A DNA stretch of 64,000 bases from Strongylocentrotus droebachiensis (taxonomy: Eukaryota > Echinodermata > Echinoidea > Camarodonta > Strongylocentrotidae). Below, in pieces: positions 22,219 through 37,400 of the stretch (within the stretch, counting starts at the first letter, position 1; every line of letters begins with the position of its first letter). Both the position numbers and the translations under genes were made by a program. Under the pieces are notes generated by a model. That model searched no databases and was not told where the DNA came from. It worked only from the letters and a program-made list of their open reading frames with translations. The stretch is from contig JAVYIG010001825.1 in the NCBI GenBank assembly GCA_035222895.1, positions 97,501 through 161,500 of the forward strand. The letters are read 5' to 3'.

Positions 22219-25103
22219 GTATGTAATAAAATGGAATTTAAATAAAAAGAGATGATTTTGATATAGGTATATCTATTCAAGTTGTAAGGAAAACTATGAA
22301 GAAATGAAAAGATTGGCGGCGCATGTTTGTCACTTTAGCACCAAGGTGCATGGAGGCACCAGAAGACGATTGATTTTCTTTAATCAAGTAGGATTGGAAA
22401 CATGAAAAGTAATGTTCAAATGTAAAGGCTTTTTCATGTGTTAATAAATGTTTCAATGAAGAGATGGTATTTCGATGATTTAATATTAATTATAAAGAAA
22501 ACATTTTTTTGCTAAAAATTATGGTTAGTCATGGTAGATGAAATTACGAATTAGGGATGGATAAGACAAAAAGGCGACGAAATAATTAATCATGGAATCT
22601 TTTTTGAGAAGAAAACAAAAATCGGCGGATTATGAAAGAGTGGGAGAGTGAAGGGAGGAGACTATAAGATCTCACTAAATACAGCATCTGTATACCGCGC
22701 TTTGAAAAAAAAAGTAGACACGTTTTCTTCTAAAGAAATTGGTGTTTTTGTTTTTAATGAGACGACTAATAGAAACACGTCAAGATGAGAAACGCAACGT
22801 GATTAGAAAGACGATCTGATTTGAAATACAGTCTGATTTGAAAGATGATGTGATAAATAAACGAAACTTCCTTAGAAACACGGCGTTATTTGATTAGAAA
22901 ACGACATGATCTGCTTAGAAACACGAGTTGATTAGAAACAAGACGTTCGTAGAAATACAACGTGGTTAGGAAGACAACATAAGGGGGTAGGGTAAATTAA
23001 TGGGTTATCAAAACGTTGTTATCAACTCTACGTGATTAGAAGAAAGACGGTGCGATTAAAAGGACAATAAGATTAGTAATACGACGAAGAAACCCGAAGC
23101 GATGTAGTTAGAAATATCAAGTGATTAGATCACGACGATTTTAATCAGTGGTAATCATTTGCCATTATATGGTCTGAAATAGACATCCTAAGAACGCAGA
23201 GTTTGTGGACGTTTCTAAAATGATTTAGTCATCTAAGAGACGGCTGAATTTGTTTTTCTTTGAAGAAGATTGGGGGCATTTTTGTATAACTTGGCTGATT
23301 TTCTGGTAGCCTACCATGTATTGCAATACTGATATTTTATTAATTTTGCCAATCACAATCAATCTTGATAACTATGAACAACAATACCACATCCAAACTT
23401 AAAGGAAGAGAATTTCATTTATGTATTTTATGACACTTTTCTCGATAAAATTAAAGTTGCCTGCGAGGCGGAAATGCCATGTAACTTCCAATGGGGCATG
23501 TGTGACTACAGGCAGGACACTGGTGTTGATTTCGACTGGCTACGTCAGAATGGTTCGAGTAGCGCTGAAGGAACAGGAACAGGACCAGCCGTAGACCATT
23601 CATCTGGTACTACACGAGGTAAGCATTGGATCGTTCTTGGATCTCCTTCAATAAATTGAAATCATGTGAGGTATAGAAATATCCATATTTGAATTCAAAA
23701 CAAATTTGTTATAGTATTCGGCAATAACGGTCATAAACTAACTGACTTGCCTAAATTGAACAACAACAACAACAACATATAAAGGCCTAACTCCAACTTG
23801 ATAGGTTTTTATTTATAATAATCTTAATGATCATAATAATAATAATAAAATTAATAATAATATATCTTGTTTACATAGGGTAGCCTCGTCCGTAGTGAAA
23901 CTGTTCTCCCTGAGGGCCCTGCAATCGTATTGTTACCCCGGCTTCTCACGGATGCACTTGATATTCTGACAAGTTCAAAAGACAGAATGTATATGGCGGG
24001 CCCCCTGCTCCTGCTTTTCTAATCAAAACATCAAGACACATGCCGATGCATCCGAAAGCTTTCTGGTCCATATACTTCTAATCAAGTTAAACACAACCCT
24101 GGTTCTGATATCACGTTAAACAAAAGGAAAACTTAAAACTCATTCTAACTTTTATTGTTAACCCCGATTTTTACAAAAACTTCTCAGCTTTCTCAGCTTC
24201 TCAGCTTTAAATGTCAGTCCTATAAACTAAACAACTACCGAGGGTTGTTTGTGTTGTTGTTTTTAACAGGTTTGGTGGATTTGGGCCCTTTTTTCTCTCA
24301 TGTGAGCAATTGAAGGGAAATCCAACCTTGATAGCAAACTACTCGAGAGCAAATCAGAAAATGCACACTGGAGAAATGTTGAATAAAATTGGACAGAACA
24401 TGAGAAAGTTATGAACTTGTGAAAGTTTTGATCACTCAATGTATAGGCTCTCCGGATTGGCTGGCTCAGTAATGTCTCTGCTACAAAATGAAGTGGCGAA
24501 CAACTTTCCCATTTGTTTCAACATACAAAGTGACAACAATTTCAATTTTTCATAAAAATATGACTCTGGTTGTATTTTCTTTTTAGAGGACCTATTGAAA
24601 TATGTTGTCCTTAATTTGTTTTGAGTAGTGGCCCAAGGGAAAAGGCACTAGGGAGACAAAAAAAGATAATACGGGAGACGGGAGAATTGCCAATTTAAGA
24701 TTCGCATAAACTTAGTGATCTCATACTTCAAACATTCATAACTTTCTTATCATTGGTCCGATTTATTCACAACTTTTGCTTTTTGTGTTTACTTTATTTA
24801 TCTGCTTCATACAAATAAACGTATTAAAAAGGGTTGTATTGCCCTTTAAATTTAAAGATTGATACTTCTATCAAGACTAACTTTCAGACGAACTTGTTTG
24901 TACCATGACCTCGAATAAAACAAGATATTAGGCCTATAAAAGGGTGATCCCTGTTAAACATAATCAATATTGATCGCAAATATAAAGCTAAATGGGAATC
25001 AAAATATACTACATAAAGAAGGTTTCGATATTTGCACAAGTTAATGTTTTTTTTTCTCTTTTTGGGGTCCCCGGAGATCATCTTTCCGTCTTTTTTCTTT
25101 TTC

Positions 25104-25141
<38 letters not shown>

Positions 25142-28100
25142 CATTTTTCTTCTCTTCCCTCCTTTCCGTTTTTCTCTCTGTGTTACTCCCTTTCTCTTTA
25201 TTTCCATCCTTTCTCTGGGTCTATCTCTTTTCTCGTTGTTTTTTTGCTTTTCACTGTCTTGCTGTTCTTAGTTTGAGAGCTTTGAAGTTCTTTCCTAATT
25301 TATTACTTCATTTTTTTTCGATATAGGGATAAAGCTTAAGGGAAATAATGTAAAGGGAAACATGTACGGCAGAACTGGGAACATTCACACGCTCTTGCAT
25401 TAGTATGGTAATCACGGTTGAATTTGCTCAGAGACAAGAAAAACACATTATTTATAGGATCAAGAGGGGGCGCTCGATCCAAATTATTCGCTGTCTCCGA
25501 CCACTTAAAAGTGTCCTTTGTTTTTGAAAAATATTGTCTTTTCTTATTTATGTTAGAGGGGTTCGACTGAATTTAAGCAAAACTGAACAGATTAGCCTCA
25601 TGTGTGATTCATTGTAAAATAGTACGATTCAAAGAGACTCGGCAATACTTGCCTACAAATAGCTTTAAATATCATAATTACGAAGGAATTCCGTTATTGT
25701 AAAAATATACAAAATCTTGTAGTAAGCCCAATTCATTCTGTTCTTCAGTATATATAACTTCACATTTCAAATAACGTGCTAAATCAAATGTATCTGCAAG
25801 TATGAATGGAAAGTAATCATTTATTAACTTAGCATACTGGTAATATTCTTGAATGAAAAATAATAGTAACAGAAAGACAATACAGTTAATCAATAAGGTT
25901 TGAATTATGAAGTATCATTTGCTGGCCCAAACAACAAATTATGTTCCATGACGAGTAGTTCTAAATAACTTCAAGCCAGGTTCCGTCGAAAAGCAGTTCT
26001 TTATCAGATCTGGACCCCGTCTTATAAAGAGTTGATATCAATCGCAGCTATGTACATAAGAGATAGGAGACTGCAAACTTGCGATTGATTGGAGGATTTA
26101 CGACTGATTTGGATCATCCGTAACTCTTTATAACACGGGGCCTTGGGCCACCTAACACAAATCTTAGCAGTTAATAGTACAATTGAATTTTGCGATTGAT
26201 TGCATCAATCACTATGAGCAATCAATCGCAAATATCAATATTACGATCAATTGCTAAGCTATGTGTTACGATCCTCAGAGAACATTGAATTATTTCCTCT
26301 GTTCTACGTGACTCTCCTCCACAGGCTACTATCTCTTCGCCCAGGCTAACTCTCGGGCTTCGGGGGACAGGGCCCGTATCGTCAGCCCTCCTCGCGATGC
26401 TACCCAGTCGCAATGTATCCAGTTCTTCTACTACATGCATGGTGACGACACCGGCTCACTCTGGTAACTCAAAAATGATAATCATTCTTTTTTTTAATCA
26501 CGTATAACGATCACAAAGACTTTTGAGAAATCAATGTTAGGTAATTTCAGTATTCTTGTAAATCAACTTTTGAAATGTGCGTACATTACAATGACGCAAT
26601 TAATTATTTTAAATGGTACTGAAATTGACCCTTCAGTTGAGTTTTTCCTCTTTGCAGTCGCCTTAAATTTAATTATTATGCCTAACTTATTTGTTTGATA
26701 TCGTTTAATTTAGATGGTGAGTTCTGTAAGATGAATTTTTGGTTAACGGAATCGTTAACATCTAAAATCAGAATTGAAATATAAATCGTAATATACTTGT
26801 GCCTAAACGTCGTTTGCAGAGTGCAGACGGTTGTATGCAAATCTGTGTTAACTTATGTATTGTGTAGTTTTTAACGAGTACTTCGGTTGAATGAAACAAT
26901 GATTCTTATAGGAAAGATGAAAAAAAAGTGATGCCGACAATATGATTTTTTTTCCTTCTTATGTCTGTTCTATTCCCTTTTTTATGGGTAATGTCTTGTT
27001 CTTCACGAAAGAATAAACTAAGGCAAAATAAATGAAGATCAAATAAATGGCACATTAGAAAAATGAAAATAAACCGATGTGCTTTTGTCTGGCATCAGCA
27101 CAAAATCAAAGTGATACCCAAACATAGTCCTCTTGGAAGGGTTTGCGGTGTCCTTGGGCGGGGTACGTCCCCCCCCCCCCCCCGATAAAAAGACTTTGAG
27201 GGGGTTCTTCCTTGATTACACTTGGTAGAGTACCTGACCCAAAATGCATATTCAGATAGCGACACTGAGGGGATTTTTAAAGAGAGCCGTAGGACCGAAA
27301 CGAAATGTTAAAATGATTATTTTAAAGAGAAAGACGAGTACTGATAAAGGTGAAAATTTATGTATGAATTTTCTCGTTCATTTTATTTCAATTCGAAAGA
27401 ACATCATACTATATGTCTCCTTAAAATATTACTCTTGAAATACCCTATTATTCGAAATATGACGAGAAGCAGCGCAAATATTGAGACCAAACTCTCGTGT
27501 CAAATGTATGTCTCTAGTCTCATATACCATTTTCTGTGCGCACCGAATTGGACCTTCAGCAACATTGAGTCAATGTTATTCAAAATTTATGTTCACAGTA
27601 TACATCCATTTTTAAGAACTGCATAATTAACCCTTTTCCAATTGCTCCAAAGCATTTTTTTTACGCCACAATAGCATGACCACAATTCAACTCTATTATG
27701 TTTAACTGTATTTCGAAATTCTTTTTATTAACCTTTATACAAAGGGTATATGTTCGTAGAAATGATTCAACTGTCCTCGGTGATGCAGTCTACACTAGAA
27801 CGGGGCAGCAAGGAAGAGGCTGGTATCGTGGTCTGGTTGATCTAGGCTCCGATAATGGGAATTTTTTAGAGGTAAGCTTTCCTTTCAGATACAGACTCGC
27901 TCGCTGAATCTAAACTTACAATGTTTTCCAGATTATGAAAATTGAAAATATATTCATATATATATTTAAAATTGTATTAAAAAGCATCAAACCTATACGT
28001 TTACGAATCAAGAGCAATCCCTAATTATGTTTTCTCTTTCTTTTTTTTTCTTTCTTTTTTTTGTGGGGGGGGGGGGTTAATATGACATATACCTAGTGAA

Positions 28101-31100
28101 ACGATAAAGTCGAAAATCAACCTTTACCTAAGGAGTCACTGGAACAAAATACCTGAAGATGGTCTAGATATATAGGGCTGTCGACGACATGAAAAGAAAA
28201 TATAACCTTAGTTGATAAATACTTCATATACTATGGCAATAGCCATATACGGAGAAGCAGAGGCTTTAAACAATTTCACTTTCCTACGCTTTCAAAGAGT
28301 AAAAAGGTTCTAAAATATAATAACAATAAGACAATTTTGTTATGCATTTCTTTAAAAAAAACTCAAATATTCCCCTGCTTTTTGCACAGCGATAATGGTT
28401 GACTTGCTATCCCTGTTTTTTTTTTTTTAAGTTGATATTTGAAGCCAGAATAGGAGAGGGTCAACTCGCCGACATAGCGATAGATGATGTAGCAGTGTTC
28501 GACGAAGATGGTGCCTGTCCACTCGGTAATTTCACTCTTTGATATTTCTCTTATTTCCAATTTTTAGCGTTTCTACGAGGGGTAACATTCAAAATAGACT
28601 AACCATACAGATCATTGGGGGATGGGGATTGGTGGGGCACATCCCGCCCTCTTCTTTGAAACCCACTTGGCTTACATAACTACAAAACTTCCCCTCTTAA
28701 CTATGTTATTTTTAGGCAATGTTCCTCCCCCACCCCCGCTTCCAATTTATTTATCAACATCCTGGATTCGCCCCTTCATAGAGATATAAAGGGGGACGAC
28801 ACACACGTTCTGCCTCTTTACAAATCACAGATGATTGACGAAAAGAGATATTAGGGACTTTTAGATTCTGCACGACGAGAACGTGGACTGTCCTTTTAAG
28901 GCAATGTGACGTCCTTTTAAGGCACTGGCAGTGACGTCACATTGCCTTAAAAGGGCAGTCCATGTTCTCGTCGTGCAGAATCTAAAAGTCCCTAATGTAA
29001 CAAGGAAGACAGTGACCTATAAAACAGTATTGACAGCTTGGGGTGTTGGGGATGTCACCCTTCACCCGACAATTTAGCTCATGTAAAATAAGCCTAGATA
29101 TAACAATTTCAAAGTTAACAAAAATGTCGCCCGGTCACTTTGGTCCCTCGCATTACAATGTATGTTATTAATCGTTGTGTAACCCCATGCCCTGACTGCT
29201 CTTATGTGGTGTAGCGATATACGGTTTGACGGCTATGCATGGCCACTCTATTACTAGTCATCAAATCCATTTTAATCTTTTTGGTTTCTTCTCCTTTTTC
29301 TTCCTTTTCGTCTTATCTATCTTCCTTCTACATCTTCCCATTTTTATTTCATCATCACTTATCTTCGTGCTTCGCCTCCTCGTTTTTAACACTAATTGTT
29401 TAATCAACAGACGATCTACAGTGTGACTTTGAGACAGGTCTTGGTGGCTTTGTCCAGGACCAGATGGATGATTTTAACTTTATCCGCAAGAGAGGCAGCA
29501 CATCTTCATTTGAAACAGGCCCTGAAGGAGATCATACCACGGGAAAGGGTACGAAGCACTGTTTAGTTCAGACCAGGGCCCCGTCTTACAAAGAGTTACG
29601 ATTGATCCAAATCAATCGCAAGTCCTCCAATCAATCGCAAGTTTGCAGTCACCTATCTCTAATGTACATAGTTGCGATTGATATCAGCTCTTTGTAACAC
29701 AGGCCCCAGGGCCCTCAAATTATAAAGAAAGGCGATTGATTCAAATAAATCGCGACTCTAAAATGATCGCAATTATGTACGAAAGAAATATTAGTTGCGA
29801 TTGATTCGAATCATACGAATTTCTTTATGAGACGGGGCCCCGAACCACTGATTAGGAGAGATACGCCAATCTGGGTTTGGCACAATTTGACGAAGGCTGG
29901 TTTGTTGGGCAAGCACTAAACAAAAAGAAAATACGCCATGTTGTGACCAAGCGAAACCAACTGCAGTTGGATAGAAAATCTGTGTACACATGGCGCGTAT
30001 TCAGACATTCAGCTCCATGATATCAACCCCATCAGGTAAGATGATTCAGAAACCCACATTAGCAAGTCAGGTAAGGTGTTTCTAAAGTCCACATTACCCC
30101 AAAATTGGGTAAGGTGTTTTTGCAGTTCCTATTGGCCAATCAGACGATACGTTTCTGGAGTCCATATCGGGTCAGGCGATTAACCAGATTAACGAGTTAG
30201 GCGACTCAGCAGTCCCCGTTAGCCAATCAGGTTAGGCAATTTATCAATCCACATAAGCCAATCGGGTAAGGCGTTTCTGTAGTCGATTTTAACCGATCAA
30301 GTTACTTGTATCAGCAACTCATACTAGCCAATCAGTTAAGGCGTGTTCAGCACCTTACATTAACTTATGCTATGGTCACATTACCCAAAAGTAGCCTGCT
30401 CGGCGGCCGAGCGGCGAGTTTTTAACCAATTCTGCTCGGCGGCTGCCCGGCCACCTAGCGGCGGCCGCCCAGGCACCGCTCGTTTTTAGGGCATCGCTCG
30501 GTCGCCGCTGAGTTAAAATTAGGGCGGCGCCTGCTCACTTTTCACTCGCCGCCCAAAATACGCTCGGTGCCTGGGCGGTCGCCGCCCGGGCATCGACCTA
30601 ATCGCTGGGCGATGCCTAAATTCCAGCAGCGACCGAGCAGGCTACTGATCGGTCGGTCGCTGCTCTGATTTGTGACCATAGCTTAAGCAGCTTATTTACA
30701 TATGCAGTTCACATTGGTAAATCGGATCAGGCGGTTCTGCTGTCCATGTTAGCCGATCCGGTTAGGTTTTACTGAAGTCCCCATTAAATCGGATCTTATA
30801 TGTAACGAATCTGTATTCCAAAACTTTGATCTATCAACAGGCTATTACGTCTATATCGAAGCCACAGGTGCAACAAACTTCCACAAAGCCCGCCTTATAT
30901 CCCCGATATATCGAGGTGTCCAACCCAACGACAAGGAGACATTCTGCGTGATTTTTTGGTACCATATGTTCGGGACTACAGTGGGGGAACTCAACGTGTA
31001 CCTCCACAACTCCAGCTCCACCAATCTCGGCAGCCCAATCTGGTGGATGGCGGGTAACAGAGGAGACTTGTGGAGGGCGGGAGAAGCCGAGATCAATACT

Positions 31101-33856
31101 CCGGAAGATTTCCAGGTAAAATACCGACTCAGTCATAACGCCAAACTGTCTCCACGTCAACTTCATACAGAGTAGTTCTATATAGAAGTCCATAGAGGAA
31201 TACCCACAGTTCTTTTCTCTTCAACTTGTATCCGTTCACAAACTTCTCAATCTCGATAATTCATCCTCCATTTATTTCACCTCATTTTTAGTGTGCATAA
31301 CACTGAAAACCAAGCTCAAAAATTAATCTCTTGTAAGTGTTTCTTATAACAAAACTCCTTTCCATTAAAAAATTATATTCGGTTCTTGTATAGCGCATAT
31401 CACATTTGAACGTCTCTATGCGCTTCCAAACTTGGAAATTATTACCCCGGTTTTAGCCTAGTTGTCATAACGGGGCTTTAGTATTTCAAGGACTCAATTC
31501 CTGCCAGGTACGTATTTACCTCACCTGGGTCGAGTGTGGATAATGTAGCTTAATGTCTTGCCAAAGGACACTATTGCCGCGGCGGGACTTAAACCGCGGA
31601 CCTTATGATCCACAGTCCGGTGACATATCCAATCGACCACCACACCTTTCCACCTTTCTTTCCCTTATGTCACTTCCTTAATTCCTCTAAACGCTCCATT
31701 AGCTGGTTCTATTGACTAAAGAATATATCACCAGCCGTTTCAGTAAGGCTACGCATGATGTTACCGCAGTCCTCAAATTGTGAATACTCAACTCACCTTT
31801 GAAACCTTGACAGCCCATCTAATTATCTCTTTGTTAAAGGTAAAGGCCAGTATTGGAAACGCCCCAATTTCAAAAATGAAATGGAAGCTCTTATTACCAA
31901 TCTTGTGAAAGAATATGTTTGACTAATACAGTCCCATATACATCTTTCTGTGTACAGTGCTTGTAGCTTTACCAAGACTGGGCCGAATTTCTTATCATTT
32001 TGATGATTCCAGAACCTTGCAGTACACACCAATACTTATATGCTAGATGATCAACCTTTTCTAATCGATTCCACAACGTTTCTTTCACAATGCAATCGCA
32101 TGACCATACCTGGTCTTTATCTTTAATATTAGATTTCTATAATATTAAAAAAAAATGTACAGTGCTTTATTTGTCAACACAGCCAAAGTGAAGTCTGTAA
32201 GCTAAAAACTGACTGTCTTTCAGATTTACTTTGAGGCTGTACGAGGATCCAACTACGCCAGTGATATCGCGTTGGATGATATTCATATCATGAGCTACGG
32301 GTGCTCAGGACATCGTAAGTTAAATCATGTTATTGTGTAACACGACAAACTTCAGTTTCAGCTTAAGTTCATGGTTTCTTGTTTTTAACATCTAACATTG
32401 CTTTCACAAAATAAATGGTAAAAACAACACGTTTCGGGCCAATGCAAACATTAATTAATTTACCAAATTCTATACCAGAAGGCGAGTTACTCATATCAAT
32501 TTCTTTGCATCAAGTATAAACTAAAGAGACTGAATTAAAAGAAGGGTGAAGTTTGGAGCCGATGGTAAGAGCTAAATGTTTGTTAAAATATATTTGGCAT
32601 TACAAAAGACTGAATTGTGCATATTTGTCTAAAATACAAATTGCCCCAGATAAAAGTTCTGTATAAAGTCTTTCGTTTCATATATACTTGGGGACGTTAA
32701 CATTGAATAGCACAGATTCCACTTACTCGAAAATTGATATACACTCAGACAAAAAAAAATGATTCCGTCATTATTTCATTAAAGATAGGGGGTTATGTGC
32801 AGTGTTTAGTCCGGGTTTAAAATTAAGAATTTGGTCAGTTTATGATACTGGCCGCAGATCAATTGTTCACGGAGCATTTTTTTCGGTAACGGGAAAATCA
32901 CATTTTGATATAACGGGAAACATCTAGTAATCGACCCAAATATAAATGGTAAATGCCTTTTGATTGGCTATTTTTTTGTTTATTGTATCTTATAGTAAAG
33001 TATGTTCATATCATTGCTTCGAATTGATGAGAATATCAAGTTTACCATTTGTCACTAATTTGGCTTTGTGGTTTACATTCCTTTTTATCAATATTACGAG
33101 GCTATTTTAACTGATCAAGTTCTTATATTGCTATAAGAAAGTGTGGGTGGAGATGAGGTGGGTGAGTGCGAGTGTGGGATGCGGGTGTGAGTGCAGGTAG
33201 GATGTGTATTCCTTACGTCTAACAGTACGAATAACTCTCTTGCGTGCTTGACATTTCAAATGACGCAACTCCGTTTTCGTAGTTACAAGCAGGCCTTACC
33301 ATATACCCATTTATTGTTTTGTTTGTTTGTTTCTTTTCTTTTCTTATCTCTTCTTATCTTTTCTTTTCCTTTCTTTTTATTTTGTTGTCATTATATTTTT
33401 ATCCTCCTTCCCTTCATTCTCTTTTTTCTTTTCTTTCTGTTACACTATACTTTATTTTCCTTTCCTTCCATTTCTTTTCTCTTTCTTTCCTCTTTCTTTT
33501 CTTTCCCTCTTTTTAAATACAATACTATGATTTTGTTTTAACCGCTTCTGCAGACATAATCAAGCATGAATCGAGTGTGTCATGTGACTTCGAGGAGGCG
33601 GAGCTATGTTACTATAGACAGGACAACTCAGATGACTTTGATTGGAGCTGGAGGAACCGGGGGACCAACGATGGCTTTACGGGACCCGATGTGGATCATA
33701 CGCGAGGAGATGAATTAGGTAGGCTTGTGAGAAGGTGATGGGTGATGATGATTCGGACGACATCTTGGGGATGATGAGAAGGTGGAGGAAGGTAGATGAT
33801 GAATGTGATGACGTTGAAGATTTTATTCATTTATTCTCCGAATTCACAATAAAACA

Positions 33857-33903
<47 letters not shown>

Positions 33904-34163
33904 ACGTTAACAACATAATATAAATAGACATTTAGAACAAACATAATACACAATGTAAAAGGAGAAGAGAAGTGAAGTCGGAAGGACAACCAGTTCAGTT
34001 AAGCCATGGAGACAAGACTGTTCTTGATATTAACTATATAGATGATGAGAAGGATGAAGATGGTGCAAGTAATGACCACGATAACGGCGGCGCGACGATG
34101 GTTAATCATTCGGTTGATGATGATGATGATGACGGTGATGATCATAACGCCTACGATTAACTA

Positions 34164-34202
<39 letters not shown>

Positions 34203-34410
34203 GTAATGATGATAACGCCGACGATTAACTGATGATGATTAGGAGGAGGAGGAGGATGGGGTTGGTGGTGGTAGTGGTGGTGGGGGTGTTTGCAGTTAAG
34301 GCAATATGCTGATAATGATGACGAGGATGATTATGATGATGGTGATGGTGAGATGATGAATACATGATGCTGCTGCTGCTGATGATGATGATAGTGATGA
34401 TGGTGATGAA

Positions 34411-34450
<40 letters not shown>

Positions 34451-37400
34451 ATATTATTATTATTATTATTATCATGATCGTAATGGTGATGGTGATGGTG
34501 CGGGGGTGCGGGTTGTGATGATATGATTAGAAGAAGAAGCAGGAGATTATTATTATGAAGGCGATGATAACAAATGGCGATGATGACGATGATGACGATA
34601 ATGATGATGATGATGATGATAACGATCACGATGAAGATGATGAAGTTGATTACAATCATAGTCAGATAGTGAAAATAATTCACATGCACATGATGATGAT
34701 GACAGAAATGCATTGGCGAGTAAGAGAAGAAAGAAGAGATGCAAGAATAGACGCGGATAAGAGACGTCCATGCTTAACAACTCATAGAACATGATGACAA
34801 CGCCTAAAACTAAAATCACTACGATGTCACTACCATCACTTTCCCATCTTTATCCCCAGGATTCTTTGTCTTTGTGACTAGCAATTACCGTCTCAAACCG
34901 ACGCACAAGGCCCGTCTCATCTCTCCACCGATGAAAGCCCATCCCAGGACGTCTTGCGTGGTTTTTTGGTACCACATGTACGGTCGCGACGTGGAGACCC
35001 TCAATATCTACGTAAGGTCCATCGATGGGACCCTGGGGAACCCCAAGTGGACCATGTCTGGCGATCAAGGGAACTACTGGCATCGCCAAACTTTTGATAT
35101 TGCAGCCAACACTGCTGAGTCCGAGGTACGTCTATATACATTACAAAAGGGCGGATTCAGCATATTTGTAAAGTGGGGGGCTTAGTCTCGGAGATCACAC
35201 CTACAAGGAGTCAATTTGGTAGGTTGTGTAATGATGGGATTTGATATGATTTATTTCCGTTTGAGGTTGTACAAAAGAAATAGAAACTCAATAATTGACA
35301 TAGCATAACGGATTAAGTTTATATAAACATGATAAAGACTCAATATAAGATTTGAGGAACTGAAAAGTTATATTGTTGAATTAAATGTACACATTGAAAC
35401 GGAGGGGCGTGTTAAGGAAGCAATATTTGTATGGTAAAAGCCCCTAAAACTCAATTACGTAATAATAGAGTTTTGTGTAAATAAAATATAACCGTATGGT
35501 TAAAAAGGCGAGAGTTACAAAGAGAGAGTTCAGGGAGAGAGAGAGAAATGGTAGAATGGACGTAAAAGACTAAGGAGAGGAGCAAATACGGGGTCGATAG
35601 GTCGTAAGTAAAAAGGGGCATGGGTCGGTGGTGCCCCCCCCCCCCCCATTTGAGGGGAATATTTTCGTATAACTTCAAAGCAAAGCTTGTCCACGAATCC
35701 AATTGCAGACCAAAGTATAATCATAGTCTATTGACGCTGAAGCAGTGAAAACAAATTGTGAAAGATGTTTTTAACATCATTTTATTTATCATACTTACAC
35801 TACATAGGAGACATAAAAATCCAGGGCAAACCCACATTATTCATCAATGCTGGGCATAATTTTTTTTGTTTACTTCTTCCCAGCTCGTATTTGAAGCGTC
35901 ACCGGGAGAGGAAAACAGAGACGATATAGCTATTGACGATATCGTCCTCTACGATGGAATCGACTGTCCCTCTGGTAAGTTGAAGCAAAATATTCAGGCA
36001 TTTTATTTGAACAGGGACTGTCCACAAATATGCGTCATTAATTGCCTTTATTTTTTCTTTTCTTCCACAGTGTCAGCAGAATAGAGCTTTGCAAGAAAGC
36101 ACTGAAGGGTTTTATCATAGGGGTGTAGAGGTGTCGTGGTCGAGTGGATATGTCACCGGACTGTGGATCACAAGGTCCGCGGTTCAAGTCCCGCCGCGGC
36201 ACTAATGTCCTTTGGCAAGACATTGATCTACATTTGCCACTCTCCACCCAGGTGTTAAAATGGGTACCCGGTAGGATGCGAAAGCTAATGTGGTTTGATT
36301 AGCAAGTGGCGCTTGTAAAATGGCGACTGGCTGGAATGCTCCCCAGGGAGTGGAGAATGTGCATACCTTGTGTGCGGGTAAGCCTGAATCCGATGACCGG
36401 GGTAATAATATGCTCCGCGCCTAGAAACGTAGTATTAGGCTCATTATAAACGTGAGCTATTATTATTATTATCATGTCATCATTGTTATAGATGGTCTGC
36501 CAATGATGACGATGATGATGATGAATTGTCTTCAACTGCTTTTAATTGTCTTTAAAATTGTCTTCATATTTATTGTTCCCTTTTTTGTTCTCCCCCCCCC
36601 CCCCCCCCAGTCACGACGCAACCACCAAAGACCACCAAACCACCTGTTCTTGTGGACAGCATCGATTGCGACTTCGAGGAGGATGGGTGGTGTGATTATG
36701 TGCAGATGGCGGAGGGGGACCAAATGGACTGGTTCAGGTACCAAGGAACAGGACCTGGTTCGAATAGCTACTATGGACCAAAGAAAGACCACACCCTAGG
36801 AACCATACTCGGTATGCGGTATTCCTAAAATTAATGTGTAGCCTACGTACAATATGTCCATCATCATGATCATACGTTAGTGAAGAAACTTCAATATTAT
36901 AGTCGGCCGAAGAGGAAGAACAAGAACAAAAACAATAACAAGAAGACAAAAAGAATGAGTATTAATAGTGGAGGGAGTAGTAGGAGTAGAAGAAGTAGTA
37001 TTATTAGTAGTAGGGGTACTTCAGTAGTTGTTTTTGTTGTTGTTGTTGGAGTAGTAGTAGTAGTAGTAGAAGAAGAAGGCAGTATATAGTAATATAAGTT
37101 GTTGCTGTTATAGCAGCATCGCCAGCAGATGACACACACTCCTTCTTAACCCCACTTTTCCCTCCTTGCTTATTTCAGGACACTATGCTAGTTTTGACCC
37201 CAATTCTTACAATGGAGCTAGTCTCGACGATGATGCTGCCTTGATATCTCCGCTGATAGGCGGATCAAGTAGAGCACGCTGTCTTCAGTTCTACGCCAAC
37301 ATGAACGGCTACGCTGTGGACTACCTCCAGGTCTATACCCGCCAGTATGGGGAGACCCTCCCCCTCGATCCTCCGTTCTATGTCTATGGGAACCACGGCG

